A DNA stretch of 27,918 nucleotides from Actinomycetes bacterium (GTDB lineage: Bacteria > Actinomycetota > Actinomycetes > Propionibacteriales > Propionibacteriaceae), in the NCBI GenBank assembly GCA_023393755.1, contig JAEXCA010000050.1, forward strand, positions 1 through 27,918, written 5' to 3'. Each line of letters starts with the position of its first letter. The first letter of the stretch is position 1. Both the position numbers and the translations under genes were made by a program. The notes beneath the pieces are model-generated. The model had not been told where the DNA came from. It searched no databases and was given only the letters and a program-made list of their open reading frames with translations. This document shows, piece after piece, positions 6,364-16,048 of this stretch.

Positions 6364-7338
6364 ATGACTGCCACCCTCACCGCGCAGGAGCTCTACCCGA
6401 AGGTCAGCCACGTGGTGCCCGCCGTCGAGTGGGCCACCATGGCCGACGACGTCGAGGCGATCATGGCGCTCAAGGCCCAGCGCAACGCCGTGATCCTGGC
6501 GCACAACTACATGACCCCCGAGATCTTCCACGGCGTCTCCGACATCGTCGGGGACTCGCTCGCCCTGGCCCGCGAGGCGATGACCGTCGAGGCGGACGTG
6601 ATCGTGCTGGCCGGCGTCCACTTCATGGCCGAGACCGCCAAGCTGCTCAACCCGTCGAAGACGGTGCTGATCCCCGATCTGCGGTCCGGCTGCTCGCTGG
6701 CCGAGTCGATCACCGCCGAGGACGTCCGCGAACTGCGGCGGCAGCACCCCGGCGTGCCGGTGGTCACCTACGTGAACACCTCGGTGGCGGTGAAGGCCGA
6801 ATCCGACATCTGCTGCACCTCGGGCAATGCGGTGAAGGTGATCGAGAGCCTCGGGGTGCCGCGGGTGATCATGATCCCCGACCAGTACCTGGCCGCCAAC
6901 ATCGCCCGGCAGACCGGGGTCGAGGTGATCACCCACCCGGGTGCCTGCGAGGTGCACGAGCGGTTCACCCCGGACGACATCCACCAGATCCGCGCCGACT
7001 ACCCCGGCGTCACCGTGCTGGCCCACCCGGAGTGCCCGCCGCCGGTGGTGGACGCCGCCGACTACGCCGGCTCGACCGCGCAGATGGTGGACTACGTCGG
7101 ACGGAAACTGCCGCTGCGGGTGGCGCTGATCACGGAGTGCTCGATGAGCGACAACGTCGCCCAGCAGTTCCCCGGCACCGAGTTCGTCCGTCCCTGCAAC
7201 CTGTGCCCGCACATGAAGCGCAACACGCTGGGCACCATCCGGCGGGCGCTGGAGACCATGACCAACGAGGTCACCATCGACCCGGACGTGGCCGAGCGGG
7301 CCCGCGCCGCGGTCGACCGCATGCTGGCGGTGAGGTGA
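6364..7338 (+). CDS. nadA: Quinolinate synthase NadA
   Basis: This 324-residue enzyme condenses iminoaspartate (made by NadB) with dihydroxyacetone phosphate to give quinolinate, using a [4Fe-4S] cluster. Visible motifs are 'AHNYMTPEI' (46-54), 'DLRSGCSLAES' with C110, 'HPGACEVHERF' with C195, and 'PCNLCPHMKRN' with C278/C281. The three conserved cluster cysteines are probably C110, C195 and C281. AAGGGGAA lies 4 nt before the ATG. It is the first gene of nadABC; its TGA shares one base with the nadB ATG (TGATG), indicating translational coupling. Expression is probably repressed by the upstream NrtR homologue. Confidence 0.95.
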   Translation: MTATLTAQELYPKVSHVVPAVEWATMADDVEAIMALKAQRNAVILAHNYMTPEIFHGVSDIVGDSLALAREAMTVEADVIVLAGVHFMAETAKLLNPSKTVLIPDLRSGCSLAESITAEDVRELRRQHPGVPVVTYVNTSVAVKAESDICCTSGNAVKVIESLGVPRVIMIPDQYLAANIARQTGVEVITHPGACEVHERFTPDDIHQIRADYPGVTVLAHPECPPPVVDAADYAGSTAQMVDYVGRKLPLRVALITECSMSDNVAQQFPGTEFVRPCNLCPHMKRNTLGTIRRALETMTNEVTIDPDVAERARAAVDRMLAVR

Positions 7339-8840
7339 TGCCGGCCACCCGCCGGATCGACGCCGGTTGCCCGGTGATCGTCGGGGCCGGCCTGGCCGGG
7401 CTCACCGCCGCGATCGAACTCTCGCCGTCGCCCTGCGTCGTGCTGAGTGCGGGTGCGGTCAGCACCGGAACCTCCACCGGCTGGGCACAGGGCGGTGTCG
7501 CCGCCGCGGTCGGCCCGGACGACGATCCCGCCCAGCACACCGCGGACACCCTGGCCGCCGGTGCGGGGTTGTGCGACCCGGAGGTCACGGCGTCCATCAC
7601 CGGGGACGGCCCGGACGCGATCGCCTGGCTGGCCGGGCAGGGAGCACGGTTCGACCACGACGCGGACGGCACGCTGCGGCTCGGCCTGGAGGGCGCCCAC
7701 AGCCGCCGCCGGATCGTCCATGCCCTGGGCGACGGCACCGGCGCCGAACTGTTGCGCACGGTCGTGGAACGCGCGCTGCAGCTGCCGTCGGTGGCGATCT
7801 GGGAGTACTCCCCCGCGGTCGACCTGCTGGTCGAGGCGGGCCGGATCGCCGGCGTGCGGGTGAGCACCCCGACCGGACCGGTCGACCTGCTGACCAACAC
7901 CGTGGTGCTGGCCACCGGCGGGATCGGCGGACTGTTCCAGCACACCACCAATCCGCTCGGCTCGCGTGGCCAGGGCCTCGGGCTGGCCTACCGCGCCGGC
8001 GCCGTGCTGCGCGACCTGGAGATGGTGCAGTTCCACCCCACCGCGCTGGACGTCGCCACCGACCCGATGCCGCTGGTCAGCGAGGCGGTCCGCGGCGAGG
8101 GAGCCTTCCTGGTCAACGAGCGCGGCGAGTGGGTGCTGGCCAACCCGCTGTCGGCCCGCGATGTGGTCTCCCGCGCGGAATGGGCGCAGCTGCAGGCCGG
8201 CCACCTGGTCTTCCTGGACGCCCGGGAGCACCCCGGCGAGCGGTTCGCCGAGCTGTTCCCCTCGATCCACCAGATCGCGGTCAACGCCGGTCTGGATCCG
8301 GCCCGCGACCTGCTGCCGGTCCGTCCCGCCGCGCACTACCACATGGGTGGCGTGGCGGTGGACACCGACGGCCAGAGCACCGTCCCGGGCCTCTACGCGG
8401 CCGGCGAGGTCGCCTCGACCGGCCTGCACGGCGCCAACCGGTTGGCCAGCAACTCGCTGCTGGAGGCCGTGGTCTGCGGACGGCGGATCGGACGCCGGCT
8501 GCGCACCGACAGCACCCGTCGGCCGGTGCGGGCCGCGCACTCGAGCTGGGCGGGCGGCCGTCCGTTCTCGCCCGACCCGGCGCTGGCGGAGGTCAGGCGG
8601 ATCACCACCGCCGCGGCGGGCGTGCTGCGCACCGGCGAGGGCCTGCGGGCCGCGCTGGACGACCTCGCGCCCCACCGCGACACCGAGGCCGGCCTGGTGG
8701 CCTGGCTGCTGGTCTGGTCGGCGCTGCAGCGCACCGAATCGCGCGGCGGCCACACCCGGCTCGACCATCCCGACACCGAGGCCATCGCCGCTCACACCAC
8801 CGTTGGCGGCCTGACCAGCGGAACGGAGACCGCGGCATGA
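7338..8840 (+). CDS. nadB: L-aspartate oxidase NadB
   Basis: A 500-residue FAD flavoprotein that oxidises L-aspartate to iminoaspartate for NadA. The N-terminus has the dinucleotide-binding 'VIVGAGLAGLTAAIEL' (13-28). Further family motifs are 'TGWAQGGVAAAVGPDDDP', the 'GLEGAHSRRRIVHALGDGTG' substrate-loop region, 'LEMVQFHPTAL', 'SEAVRGEGAFLVN', the 'PAAHYHMGGVAVDTDG' catalytic segment and 'GLHGANRLASNSLLEAVVCG'. Length is slightly shorter than the E. coli enzyme but complete, with a C-terminal helical domain ending in LTSGTETAA. The ATG overlaps the nadA stop by one base, and its TGA overlaps the nadC ATG by 4 bp (ATGA), so the three genes form one operon. Confidence 0.94.
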   Translation: MPATRRIDAGCPVIVGAGLAGLTAAIELSPSPCVVLSAGAVSTGTSTGWAQGGVAAAVGPDDDPAQHTADTLAAGAGLCDPEVTASITGDGPDAIAWLAGQGARFDHDADGTLRLGLEGAHSRRRIVHALGDGTGAELLRTVVERALQLPSVAIWEYSPAVDLLVEAGRIAGVRVSTPTGPVDLLTNTVVLATGGIGGLFQHTTNPLGSRGQGLGLAYRAGAVLRDLEMVQFHPTALDVATDPMPLVSEAVRGEGAFLVNERGEWVLANPLSARDVVSRAEWAQLQAGHLVFLDAREHPGERFAELFPSIHQIAVNAGLDPARDLLPVRPAAHYHMGGVAVDTDGQSTVPGLYAAGEVASTGLHGANRLASNSLLEAVVCGRRIGRRLRTDSTRRPVRAAHSSWAGGRPFSPDPALAEVRRITTAAAGVLRTGEGLRAALDDLAPHRDTEAGLVAWLLVWSALQRTESRGGHTRLDHPDTEAIAAHTTVGGLTSGTETAA

Positions 8841-9682
8841 GAGAACTCCCCCGCCTGCTGATCGAACCCCTGGTCCGCGCTGCACTGGTTGAGGATCTGG
8901 GACGCGCCGGCGACCTCACCACCGACGCCATCATCCCCGCTGAGGCCACCGCCGAGGTGGCGATCGTCTCCCGCGAGCCCGGGGTGATCGCCGGCCTGGC
9001 CTGCGCCGAGCTGGCCTGGCGGTTCGTCGATCCCCGGATCGCCGTCACTATCGAGACCCCGGACGGCTCCCGGGTCGAGCCCGGGACGACCGTCGCCCGG
9101 GTTACCGGTCCCACCCGGGGGCTGCTGACCGGCGAGCGGGTGGCGCTGAACTTCCTCGGCCACCTCAGCGGGGTGGCCACCGGCACCGCCACCATCGCCG
9201 GCGCGATCGCCCACACCCGCGCCAGGGTCACCGACACCCGCAAGACCATCCCCGGCCTGCGCGCGCTGCAGAAGTACGCGGTGGTGGCCGGCGGTGGCGC
9301 CAACCACCGGTTCGGGCTGGACGACGCGGTGCTGATCAAGGACAACCACATTGCCGCGGCCGGCGGGATCCGCCCCGCGGTCGAAAGGGCGCGGGCGAAC
9401 GTCGGCCATCTGGTGAAGATCGAGGTCGAGGTGGACACCCTCGACCAGCTCGCCGAGCTGCTGGAGACCGGCGCGGACGCCGTCCTACTGGACAACATGG
9501 ACCCGGACGTCCTCGCCGAAGCGGTCGCGATGGTCGACGGCCGGATGATCACCGAGGCTTCCGGCCGGATCACCCCGGCCACCGCCGTCCCGATCGCCGA
9601 GGCCGGCGTCGACCTGATCTCGGTCGGCTGGCTGACCCACTCCGCCCGCGTGCTGGACGTCGGACTGGACTACCTCAGCTGA
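8837..9682 (+). CDS. nadC: Nicotinate-nucleotide pyrophosphorylase (carboxylating) NadC
   Basis: A 281-residue quinolinate phosphoribosyltransferase. It converts quinolinate and PRPP to nicotinate mononucleotide, CO2 and pyrophosphate, completing the de novo branch. Family motifs are 'EDLGRAGDLTTDAI' near the N-terminus, 'LLTGERVALNFLGHLSG', 'DTRKTIPGLRALQKYAV', 'GGGANHRFGLDDAVLIKDNH' and 'KIEVEVDTL', then 'LLDNMDPD' and 'EASGRIT' with the C-terminal 'DLISVGWLTHSA'. It starts inside the nadB stop (ATGA). Its stop overlaps, tail to tail, the last 8 bp of a small gene on the minus strand. Confidence 0.95.
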   Translation: MRELPRLLIEPLVRAALVEDLGRAGDLTTDAIIPAEATAEVAIVSREPGVIAGLACAELAWRFVDPRIAVTIETPDGSRVEPGTTVARVTGPTRGLLTGERVALNFLGHLSGVATGTATIAGAIAHTRARVTDTRKTIPGLRALQKYAVVAGGGANHRFGLDDAVLIKDNHIAAAGGIRPAVERARANVGHLVKIEVEVDTLDQLAELLETGADAVLLDNMDPDVLAEAVAMVDGRMITEASGRITPATAVPIAEAGVDLISVGWLTHSARVLDVGLDYLS

Positions 9683-9860
9683 CCCCCACCCGCCCCTCCG
9701 CCTCAGGCGGGCGGGTCTTCGCGACCGCCCGCGCCAGGGCGTCATCGAGCTGCGCGGGCGGCTGCTCCACCACGAAGCCGGCCTCGGGCGTCCAGGGCGC
9801 GTTCACCGGGAAGAGCTCGATCCGGCCGTCCATGCCCTGGTGCACGCCATCGACAGTCAT
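9675..9860 (-). CDS. Small protein of unknown function (61 aa) after the CDF transporter gene
   Basis: A 61-residue soluble protein (MTVDGVHQGMDGRIELF...) with no cysteine, no membrane helix and no motif I recognise. Its support comes from translation signals: a near-perfect Shine-Dalgarno AAGGAGGT (minus strand, 9867-9874) lies 6 nt before the ATG at 9860, the strongest in the window. An in-frame ATG at 9890 is less likely because it ignores this site. It starts 57 nt after the CDF transporter stop on the same strand, so it is probably the last cistron of an arsR-CDF transcript. It overlaps the nadC stop by 8 bp. Whether it relates to metal handling is unknown; metal-binding residues are few (one histidine). 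Confidence 0.6.
   Translation of the reverse strand: MTVDGVHQGMDGRIELFPVNAPWTPEAGFVVEQPPAQLDDALARAVAKTRPPEAEGRVGVS
9688..9716. terminator. GC-rich hairpin between convergent nadC and the metal block
   Basis: ACCCGCC (9688-9694) pairs with GGCGGGT (9710-9716), and an inner CGCC-TCA-GGCG stem extends it. It begins 5 nt after the nadC stop and lies within the 3' end of the 61-residue gene. There is no T tract. It may act as a terminator for nadABC. Confidence 0.4.
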
Positions 9861-9917
9861 CGGGAGACCTCCTTCGTAGGACACCTCCATCGTGCGCCCT
9901 CAGCGCCGGTCGGGCAA

Positions 9918-10826
9918 CTACCAACTCAGTTCGCAGCCCGAGGCGTCGGTCTCCACCTGCAGGGTGGCGTGGTCGATGCCGAAGCGTTCCAGCAGCACAT
10001 GCCGCAGCGCGGCCAGCACCTGGCCGGGATCGGTGCCGGGAACGGCCACGATGTGTGCGGTGGCCACGTTCATCCCCGAGGTCAGCGTCCACAGGTGCAG
10101 GTCGTGGACGTCGGCCACCCCCGGCGCGCCAGCCAGGCAGGCTGTCACCTCGGCCGGGTCGATCCCGGCAGGCGCCTGCTGCCCCAGCACGGCCAGCACT
10201 TCGCGTCCCAGCAGCACCGCCCGCACCGCGACGTAGCCACCGATCGCCAGGGCGATCACGGTGTCCCACAGTGGATTGCCGGTCCAGCCGATCAGCAGCG
10301 CGGCGGCGATCACGCCGACCGAGCCCAGGCTGTCGGCCAGCACCTCGAGGTAGGCGCCCTTCACATTGAGGCTCTCCCGGGCGCCGCCGCGCAGCAGCCA
10401 CAGCGAGACCAGGTTGATCGCCAGCCCGAGCACGCCCACCACCAGCATCGGCCCGGTGGCGATCTCGGCACCGGCACCGATCCGTCCGATCGCCTCGACC
10501 ACCACGTAGACCGCCACTCCCAGCATGAGCAGCACGGTGAAGCCCGAGGCGAACACCTCGGCGCGGTAGGAGCCGTAGGTGCGCCGTCCGGAGGTGTCGG
10601 GACGGGCGGCCAGCTGGGTTGCCGCCAGCGCGGTGCCGAGCGCCACCACGTCGGTGGCCATGTGACCGGCATCGGAGAGCAGGGCCAGCGAGCCGCTCAG
10701 CCAGGCCGCCACCACCTCGACCACCAGGAACACCAGGGTCAGCCCGAAGGCCGCCAGCAACCGCCAGCGGTGCCGCGCCCCGGCATGTCCGGGAACGTGG
10801 CTGTGGCCGTGACCATGCCCGGTCAC
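9918..10826 (-). CDS. Cation diffusion facilitator (CDF) family metal efflux transporter
   Basis: A 302-residue protein with a His-rich N-terminus (GHGHGHSH, 3-10), six predicted membrane helices (about 20-180) and a C-terminal cytoplasmic domain with 'VADVHDLHLWTLTSGMNVATAHIV'. TM2 carries 'SGSLALLSDAGHMATD' with the metal-site pair H55/D59. The matching TM5 motif reads YLEVLADSLGSVGVI, giving E161/D165 instead of the H/D pair of well-studied zinc exporters. CDF proteins export Zn, Cd, Co or Mn in exchange for protons. The start GTG (10826) overlaps the ArsR-family stop by 4 bp (GTGA), so it is co-translated with its regulator. Zinc is the default guess for substrate. Confidence 0.9.
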   Translation of the reverse strand: MTGHGHGHSHVPGHAGARHRWRLLAAFGLTLVFLVVEVVAAWLSGSLALLSDAGHMATDVVALGTALAATQLAARPDTSGRRTYGSYRAEVFASGFTVLLMLGVAVYVVVEAIGRIGAGAEIATGPMLVVGVLGLAINLVSLWLLRGGARESLNVKGAYLEVLADSLGSVGVIAAALLIGWTGNPLWDTVIALAIGGYVAVRAVLLGREVLAVLGQQAPAGIDPAEVTACLAGAPGVADVHDLHLWTLTSGMNVATAHIVAVPGTDPGQVLAALRHVLLERFGIDHATLQVETDASGCELSW

Positions 10827-11185
10827 GACACCAACCCCTGATCCCTGGCGCAGTCGCCTGGCGTGCACCCGATCGCTGCCAGCAACCGGTCCCCGACCGC
10901 CAGCAGTTCGGCGATCAGCGCCGGCTGCGCCAACGCGTACAGGGTGGCGCGGCCCTGGCTGCGGGCGGTCAGCAGGCCCTGCTCCCGCAGCCAGGCGACG
11001 TGCTGCGAGACGGTGGACTGAGCCAGGCCCAGGTGGGCCACCAGATCGGCAACCCGATGCTCGCCCAGCCTCAGATGGCAGACGATCGCCAGGCGGGACG
11101 GATCGGCCAGGGCGCGAAACAGGCCGGCCGCCAGCTGGTCGTGATGACAACCGGAAGGTTCGGCGTTCACCGATATCATCGTCAT
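10823..11185 (-). CDS. ArsR/SmtB-family metal-responsive repressor
   Basis: A 120-residue winged-helix regulator. The helix-turn-helix is 'HRVADLVAHLGLAQSTVSQHVAWLREQGLL' (about 43-72), followed by the wing (ARSQGRATLYAL). The ArsR/CadC alpha-3 ELCVCDL ligands are absent (EHRVADL). Possible metal ligands are an N-terminal C13-H14-H15-D16 cluster and C-terminal C107 and C112, so the sensor site differs from the classical SmtB alpha-5 pattern. It lies immediately before the CDF gene with a 4-bp overlap, so it presumably derepresses efflux when metal is bound. A perfect inverted repeat spans its own start codon, suggesting autoregulation. The ATG at 11185 lies 6 nt after a TATCAT -10 with no Shine-Dalgarno; an alternative ATG is two codons on. 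Confidence 0.88.
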   Translation of the reverse strand: MTMISVNAEPSGCHHDQLAAGLFRALADPSRLAIVCHLRLGEHRVADLVAHLGLAQSTVSQHVAWLREQGLLTARSQGRATLYALAQPALIAELLAVGDRLLAAIGCTPGDCARDQGLVS

Positions 11186-11197
11186 ACGCCGATGATA
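11174..11197 (-). promoter_or_regulatory. ArsR operator over the leaderless promoter and start codon
   Basis: TATCATC (plus 11174-11180) and GATGATA (11191-11197) form a perfect 7-bp inverted repeat with a 10-bp spacer. On the minus strand the upstream arm contains the -10 TATCAT (11192-11197), six bases before the ATG at 11185. A bound repressor would therefore cover the -10, the transcription start and the start codon. The AT-rich arms and size are typical of ArsR/SmtB operators. Confidence 0.6.
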
Positions 11198-11211
11198 GCC
11201 CGTCTCGGGGG

Positions 11212-11859
11212 TCAGTGGCTCTCGCCGGTACGACCGGGGACCGGACGAACCCGGACGGCAGCCAGATCCGGGTCGGTCAGGTCCAGGTCTCCGCAGTCCA
11301 CCACGACGCCGGGCACCAACTGGCGCTCCCGCAGCCGTCCCAGCACCGCGGGGTCGGCGTCGGACACCCGGGCGACCAGGTGCCGCCCGGGACCGGCCTG
11401 GGGCAGCGGCACCGCGGTCTCGGCGGACGGCAGGCTGCCGTCCGGCCCGGGGATCGGATCGCCGTGCGGGTCGAACCGCGGGTGCTCCAGCAGCCGGTCG
11501 ATCCGGCTCAGGAAGTCGTCGGAGATCGCGTGCTCGAGCCGCTCGGCCTCGTCGTGCACCTCGTCCCAGCCGTAGCCGAGCACCTCGGCCAGGAAGCACT
11601 CGATCAGCCGGTGCCGTCGAACCATGGCCATCGCCAGCCGCACCCCGCGCTCGGTGAGGACGACCGGACGGTACGGCTCGTAGCTCACCAGCCCCTGCGT
11701 CGCCAGCCGGCGCACCGTGTCGGAGACGTTCGCCTGGGTGGTGCCGAACCGGGTGGCCAGGCCCTTGGTGGTGATCGGCGGCTCGCCCCATTCGGTGGCT
11801 GCCCAGATCACCTTCAGGTAGTCCTGCGCGACCGGCGTGAGGGCGTCGACCTCGTCCAT
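11212..11859 (-). CDS. mntR: MntR-type DtxR-family manganese-dependent repressor
   Basis: A 215-residue protein with the N-terminal winged helix (about 8-70, 'AQDYLKVIW' opening), the DtxR dimerisation and metal domain (about 75-145) and an SH3/FeoA-like C-terminal domain (about 155-215). Metal-site candidates are D13, H83, E87, H102, E106, E109 and H110. The key segment HDEAERLEH has Glu (E106) where the iron sensors IdeR/DtxR have Cys in EACRWEH. This is the change found in manganese-specific MntR proteins, and the sequence closely resembles actinobacterial MntR as I remember it. The ATG at 11859 shares one base with the mntH stop (TGATG), so it is translationally coupled to mntH. It probably represses the mntH promoter when Mn is replete. 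Confidence 0.9.
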   Translation of the reverse strand: MDEVDALTPVAQDYLKVIWAATEWGEPPITTKGLATRFGTTQANVSDTVRRLATQGLVSYEPYRPVVLTERGVRLAMAMVRRHRLIECFLAEVLGYGWDEVHDEAERLEHAISDDFLSRIDRLLEHPRFDPHGDPIPGPDGSLPSAETAVPLPQAGPGRHLVARVSDADPAVLGRLRERQLVPGVVVDCGDLDLTDPDLAAVRVRPVPGRTGESH

Positions 11860-13115
11860 CACCCCACCCCCGTCAGTTGCAGTCCGATCAGGGCAAGGTT
11901 CAGCGCCACGATCAGGCCGACCACCACCCAGGCGACCACCTGCAGCAACCGGGGATTGGCATGGCTGCCCATGATCCCCCGATCGCTGGTGAGCTTCACC
12001 AGCGGGGCGACGGCGAACGGGATGCCGATGCTCAGCAGCACCTGGCTGAGCACCAGCGACCAGGTGGGATCCGCCCCCAGGCCGAGGATCACCAGGGCCG
12101 GAACGAGCGTGATCAGCCGGCGCACCAGCAGCGGGATCCGGACGTGGAGCAGCCCCGCCATGATGGTGGCACCGGCGTAGCAGCCGACCGAGGTGGAGGC
12201 CAATCCCGAGGCCAGCAGGCCGACCCCGAAGAGCACGCCGACCACCGGGCCGAGCGAGGCGGTGATGGCGGCGTGGGCACCCTCGATCGAATCCGTGCCG
12301 GCGACCCCCGGCAGGCTGGCCGCCGCCAGCAGCAGCATCCCGATGTTCACCGCACCGGCCACCAGCATGGACGCCACCACCTCCCACCGGGTGGCCCGCA
12401 GCACCCGGGAGAGATCCGCGCCACTCGGCGCACCGTGCCGGTCCCGGGCCAGCGCCGAATGGACGTAGATCGCGTGCGGCATCACCGTGGCGCCCAGCAT
12501 GCCGGCCGCGAGCAACACCGACCCGCTGCCCTCGAAGCGGGGCACCAGGCCGGCGGCGGCCGCCGGCCAGGACACGTCGCTGACGAACAACCCGGCCATG
12601 AAGCCGCTCGTGATCACCAGCAGCAACCCGATCACGACGAACTCGAACGGACGCTGGCCGCGGCGGTTCTGGATCACCAGCAGCAGCATCGACACCCCGC
12701 CGACGATCACCCCGCCCCAGACCAGCGGCAGCCCGAACAGGATCTGCAGCGCGATCGCGCCACCGAGCACCTCGGCCAGGTCGGTGGCGGCGGCCACCAC
12801 CTCGGCCTGCGCCCAGTAGGCCAGCCGGGGACCGCGCCGCAACCGTCCGCCCAGGAGTTCGGGCAGGCTGCGTCCGGTGACCAGACCGGCCTTGGCCGAC
12901 AGGTACTGCACCAGGACGGCTGCCGCATTGGCCGCGACCAGCACCCACACCAGCAGGTAGCCGTACCGCGCGCCCGCGGTCAGGTTGGCGGCGACGTTGC
13001 CCGGATCGACATAGGCGATCGCGGCAACGAAGGCGGGACCCCACAGCCAGGGCAGCCGACGCTGGTGCAACGACACCGGCTGGGCGGTCGGCGGCGGCGA
13101 CACCCTGGATTCCAT
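11859..13115 (-). CDS. mntH: Nramp-family manganese transporter MntH
   Basis: A 418-residue proton-coupled divalent metal importer with about 11 membrane helices. TM1 carries the family metal-binding motif D37-P38-G39-N40 ('AAIAYVDPGNVAANL'), and TM6 has the 'GATVMPHAIYVHSAL' motif supplying the Met/His ligands. Presence of the methionine suits transition-metal selectivity (Mn2+, Fe2+). The first gene of mntH-mntR; the ATG at 13115 has a TAGCTT -10 exactly 6 nt upstream and no Shine-Dalgarno, so the message is probably leaderless. A DtxR-like box overlaps this promoter. Pairing with an MntR rather than an IdeR homologue argues for Mn as the main substrate. Confidence 0.93.
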   Translation of the reverse strand: MESRVSPPPTAQPVSLHQRRLPWLWGPAFVAAIAYVDPGNVAANLTAGARYGYLLVWVLVAANAAAVLVQYLSAKAGLVTGRSLPELLGGRLRRGPRLAYWAQAEVVAAATDLAEVLGGAIALQILFGLPLVWGGVIVGGVSMLLLVIQNRRGQRPFEFVVIGLLLVITSGFMAGLFVSDVSWPAAAAGLVPRFEGSGSVLLAAGMLGATVMPHAIYVHSALARDRHGAPSGADLSRVLRATRWEVVASMLVAGAVNIGMLLLAAASLPGVAGTDSIEGAHAAITASLGPVVGVLFGVGLLASGLASTSVGCYAGATIMAGLLHVRIPLLVRRLITLVPALVILGLGADPTWSLVLSQVLLSIGIPFAVAPLVKLTSDRGIMGSHANPRLLQVVAWVVVGLIVALNLALIGLQLTGVG

Positions 13116-13133
13116 AGAGTTAAGCTACCTGAA
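13115..13133 (-). promoter_or_regulatory. DtxR/MntR-like operator overlapping the leaderless mntH promoter
   Basis: The minus-strand 19-mer TTCAGGTAGCTTAACTCTA matches the DtxR/IdeR box TTAGGTTAGCCTAACCTAA at 12 of 19 positions by my alignment, including most of the TAGCnTAAC core. The -10 TAGCTT (plus 13122-13127) lies inside it and the box ends at the mntH start codon. Assignment to the MntR encoded next door is inference. Confidence 0.55.
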
Positions 13134-13162
13134 CTTTCGGGCCTTCGCTGGGAATCCTGGAG

Positions 13163-13249
13163 CTCGGCTCCCCGCCCGCGCGGAGGGGCGAGGTACAGCG
13201 TCGCGCAGTCCGGTGCCCACACCCTCGGCTCCCCGCCCGCGAAGGGGCG
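13163..13249 (+). repeat. Direct repeat of a GC-rich 18-mer
   Basis: CTCGGCTCCCCGCCCGCG occurs at 13163-13180 and again at 13224-13241. Each copy is followed by a purine-rich AGGGGCG (copy 1 after CGG, copy 2 after A). The two copies start 61 bp apart in the 265-bp gap between mntH and the phosphorylase gene. No coding function is evident. Confidence 0.6.
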
Positions 13250-13368
13250 TCGCTCGGCCAGCTGTCCACTCGCCGACACGGAGGAAACACCGGTCGATCG
13301 TCAAGGCATCGGGGTGTGAGTATTGCGCGGTGGGGCGAGACATTTGGAGTTCTCCCCGTGTAAGTCGT

Positions 13369-13374
13369 TACCGT
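13369..13374 (+). promoter_or_regulatory. -10 element TACCGT of a probable leaderless glgP promoter
   Basis: TACCGT is followed by six bases and the GTG start at 13381. TTGGAG at 13344-13349 could be a -35, with a rather long 19-bp spacer. No Shine-Dalgarno sequence is present. Confidence 0.45.
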
Positions 13375-13380
13375 AAGCCA

Positions 13381-15954
<2,574 letters not shown>

Positions 15955-15968
15955 TCGTCGACGAGGGG

Positions 15969-15997
15969 CGCCCCGCGGCCGAGCAGGTCGCGGGGCG
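15969..15997 (+). terminator. GC-rich hairpin after glgP
   Basis: CGCCCCGCG (15969-15977) and CGCGGGGCG (15989-15997) form a perfect 9-bp stem with an 11-nt loop, 15 nt after the glgP stop. There is no T tract. It lies between convergent glgP and araA and could serve both. Confidence 0.6.
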
Positions 15998-16048
15998 GCG
16001 TCGCGTCTCGTCGCCGCTGCCTGGACTGGAGCGGGCGACCGTCAAGCA

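Noticed and set aside
4963..7212. A 749-codon minus-strand frame across the DUF2207 5' end, nrtR and nadA
   Set aside because: It crosses three supported genes and two promoters, with no domain similarity. It is a chance open frame in high-GC DNA.
11877..13319. A 480-codon plus-strand frame across mntH
   Set aside because: It is antisense to mntH; the His/Gln/Arg-rich product has no features.
13125..13343. A 72-codon minus-strand frame in the mntH-glgP gap
   Set aside because: It spans the duplicated GC-rich 18-mer and the MntR-like box, its translation is Arg/Ala/Gly-rich without motifs, and its Shine-Dalgarno is weak. It is probably not a gene.
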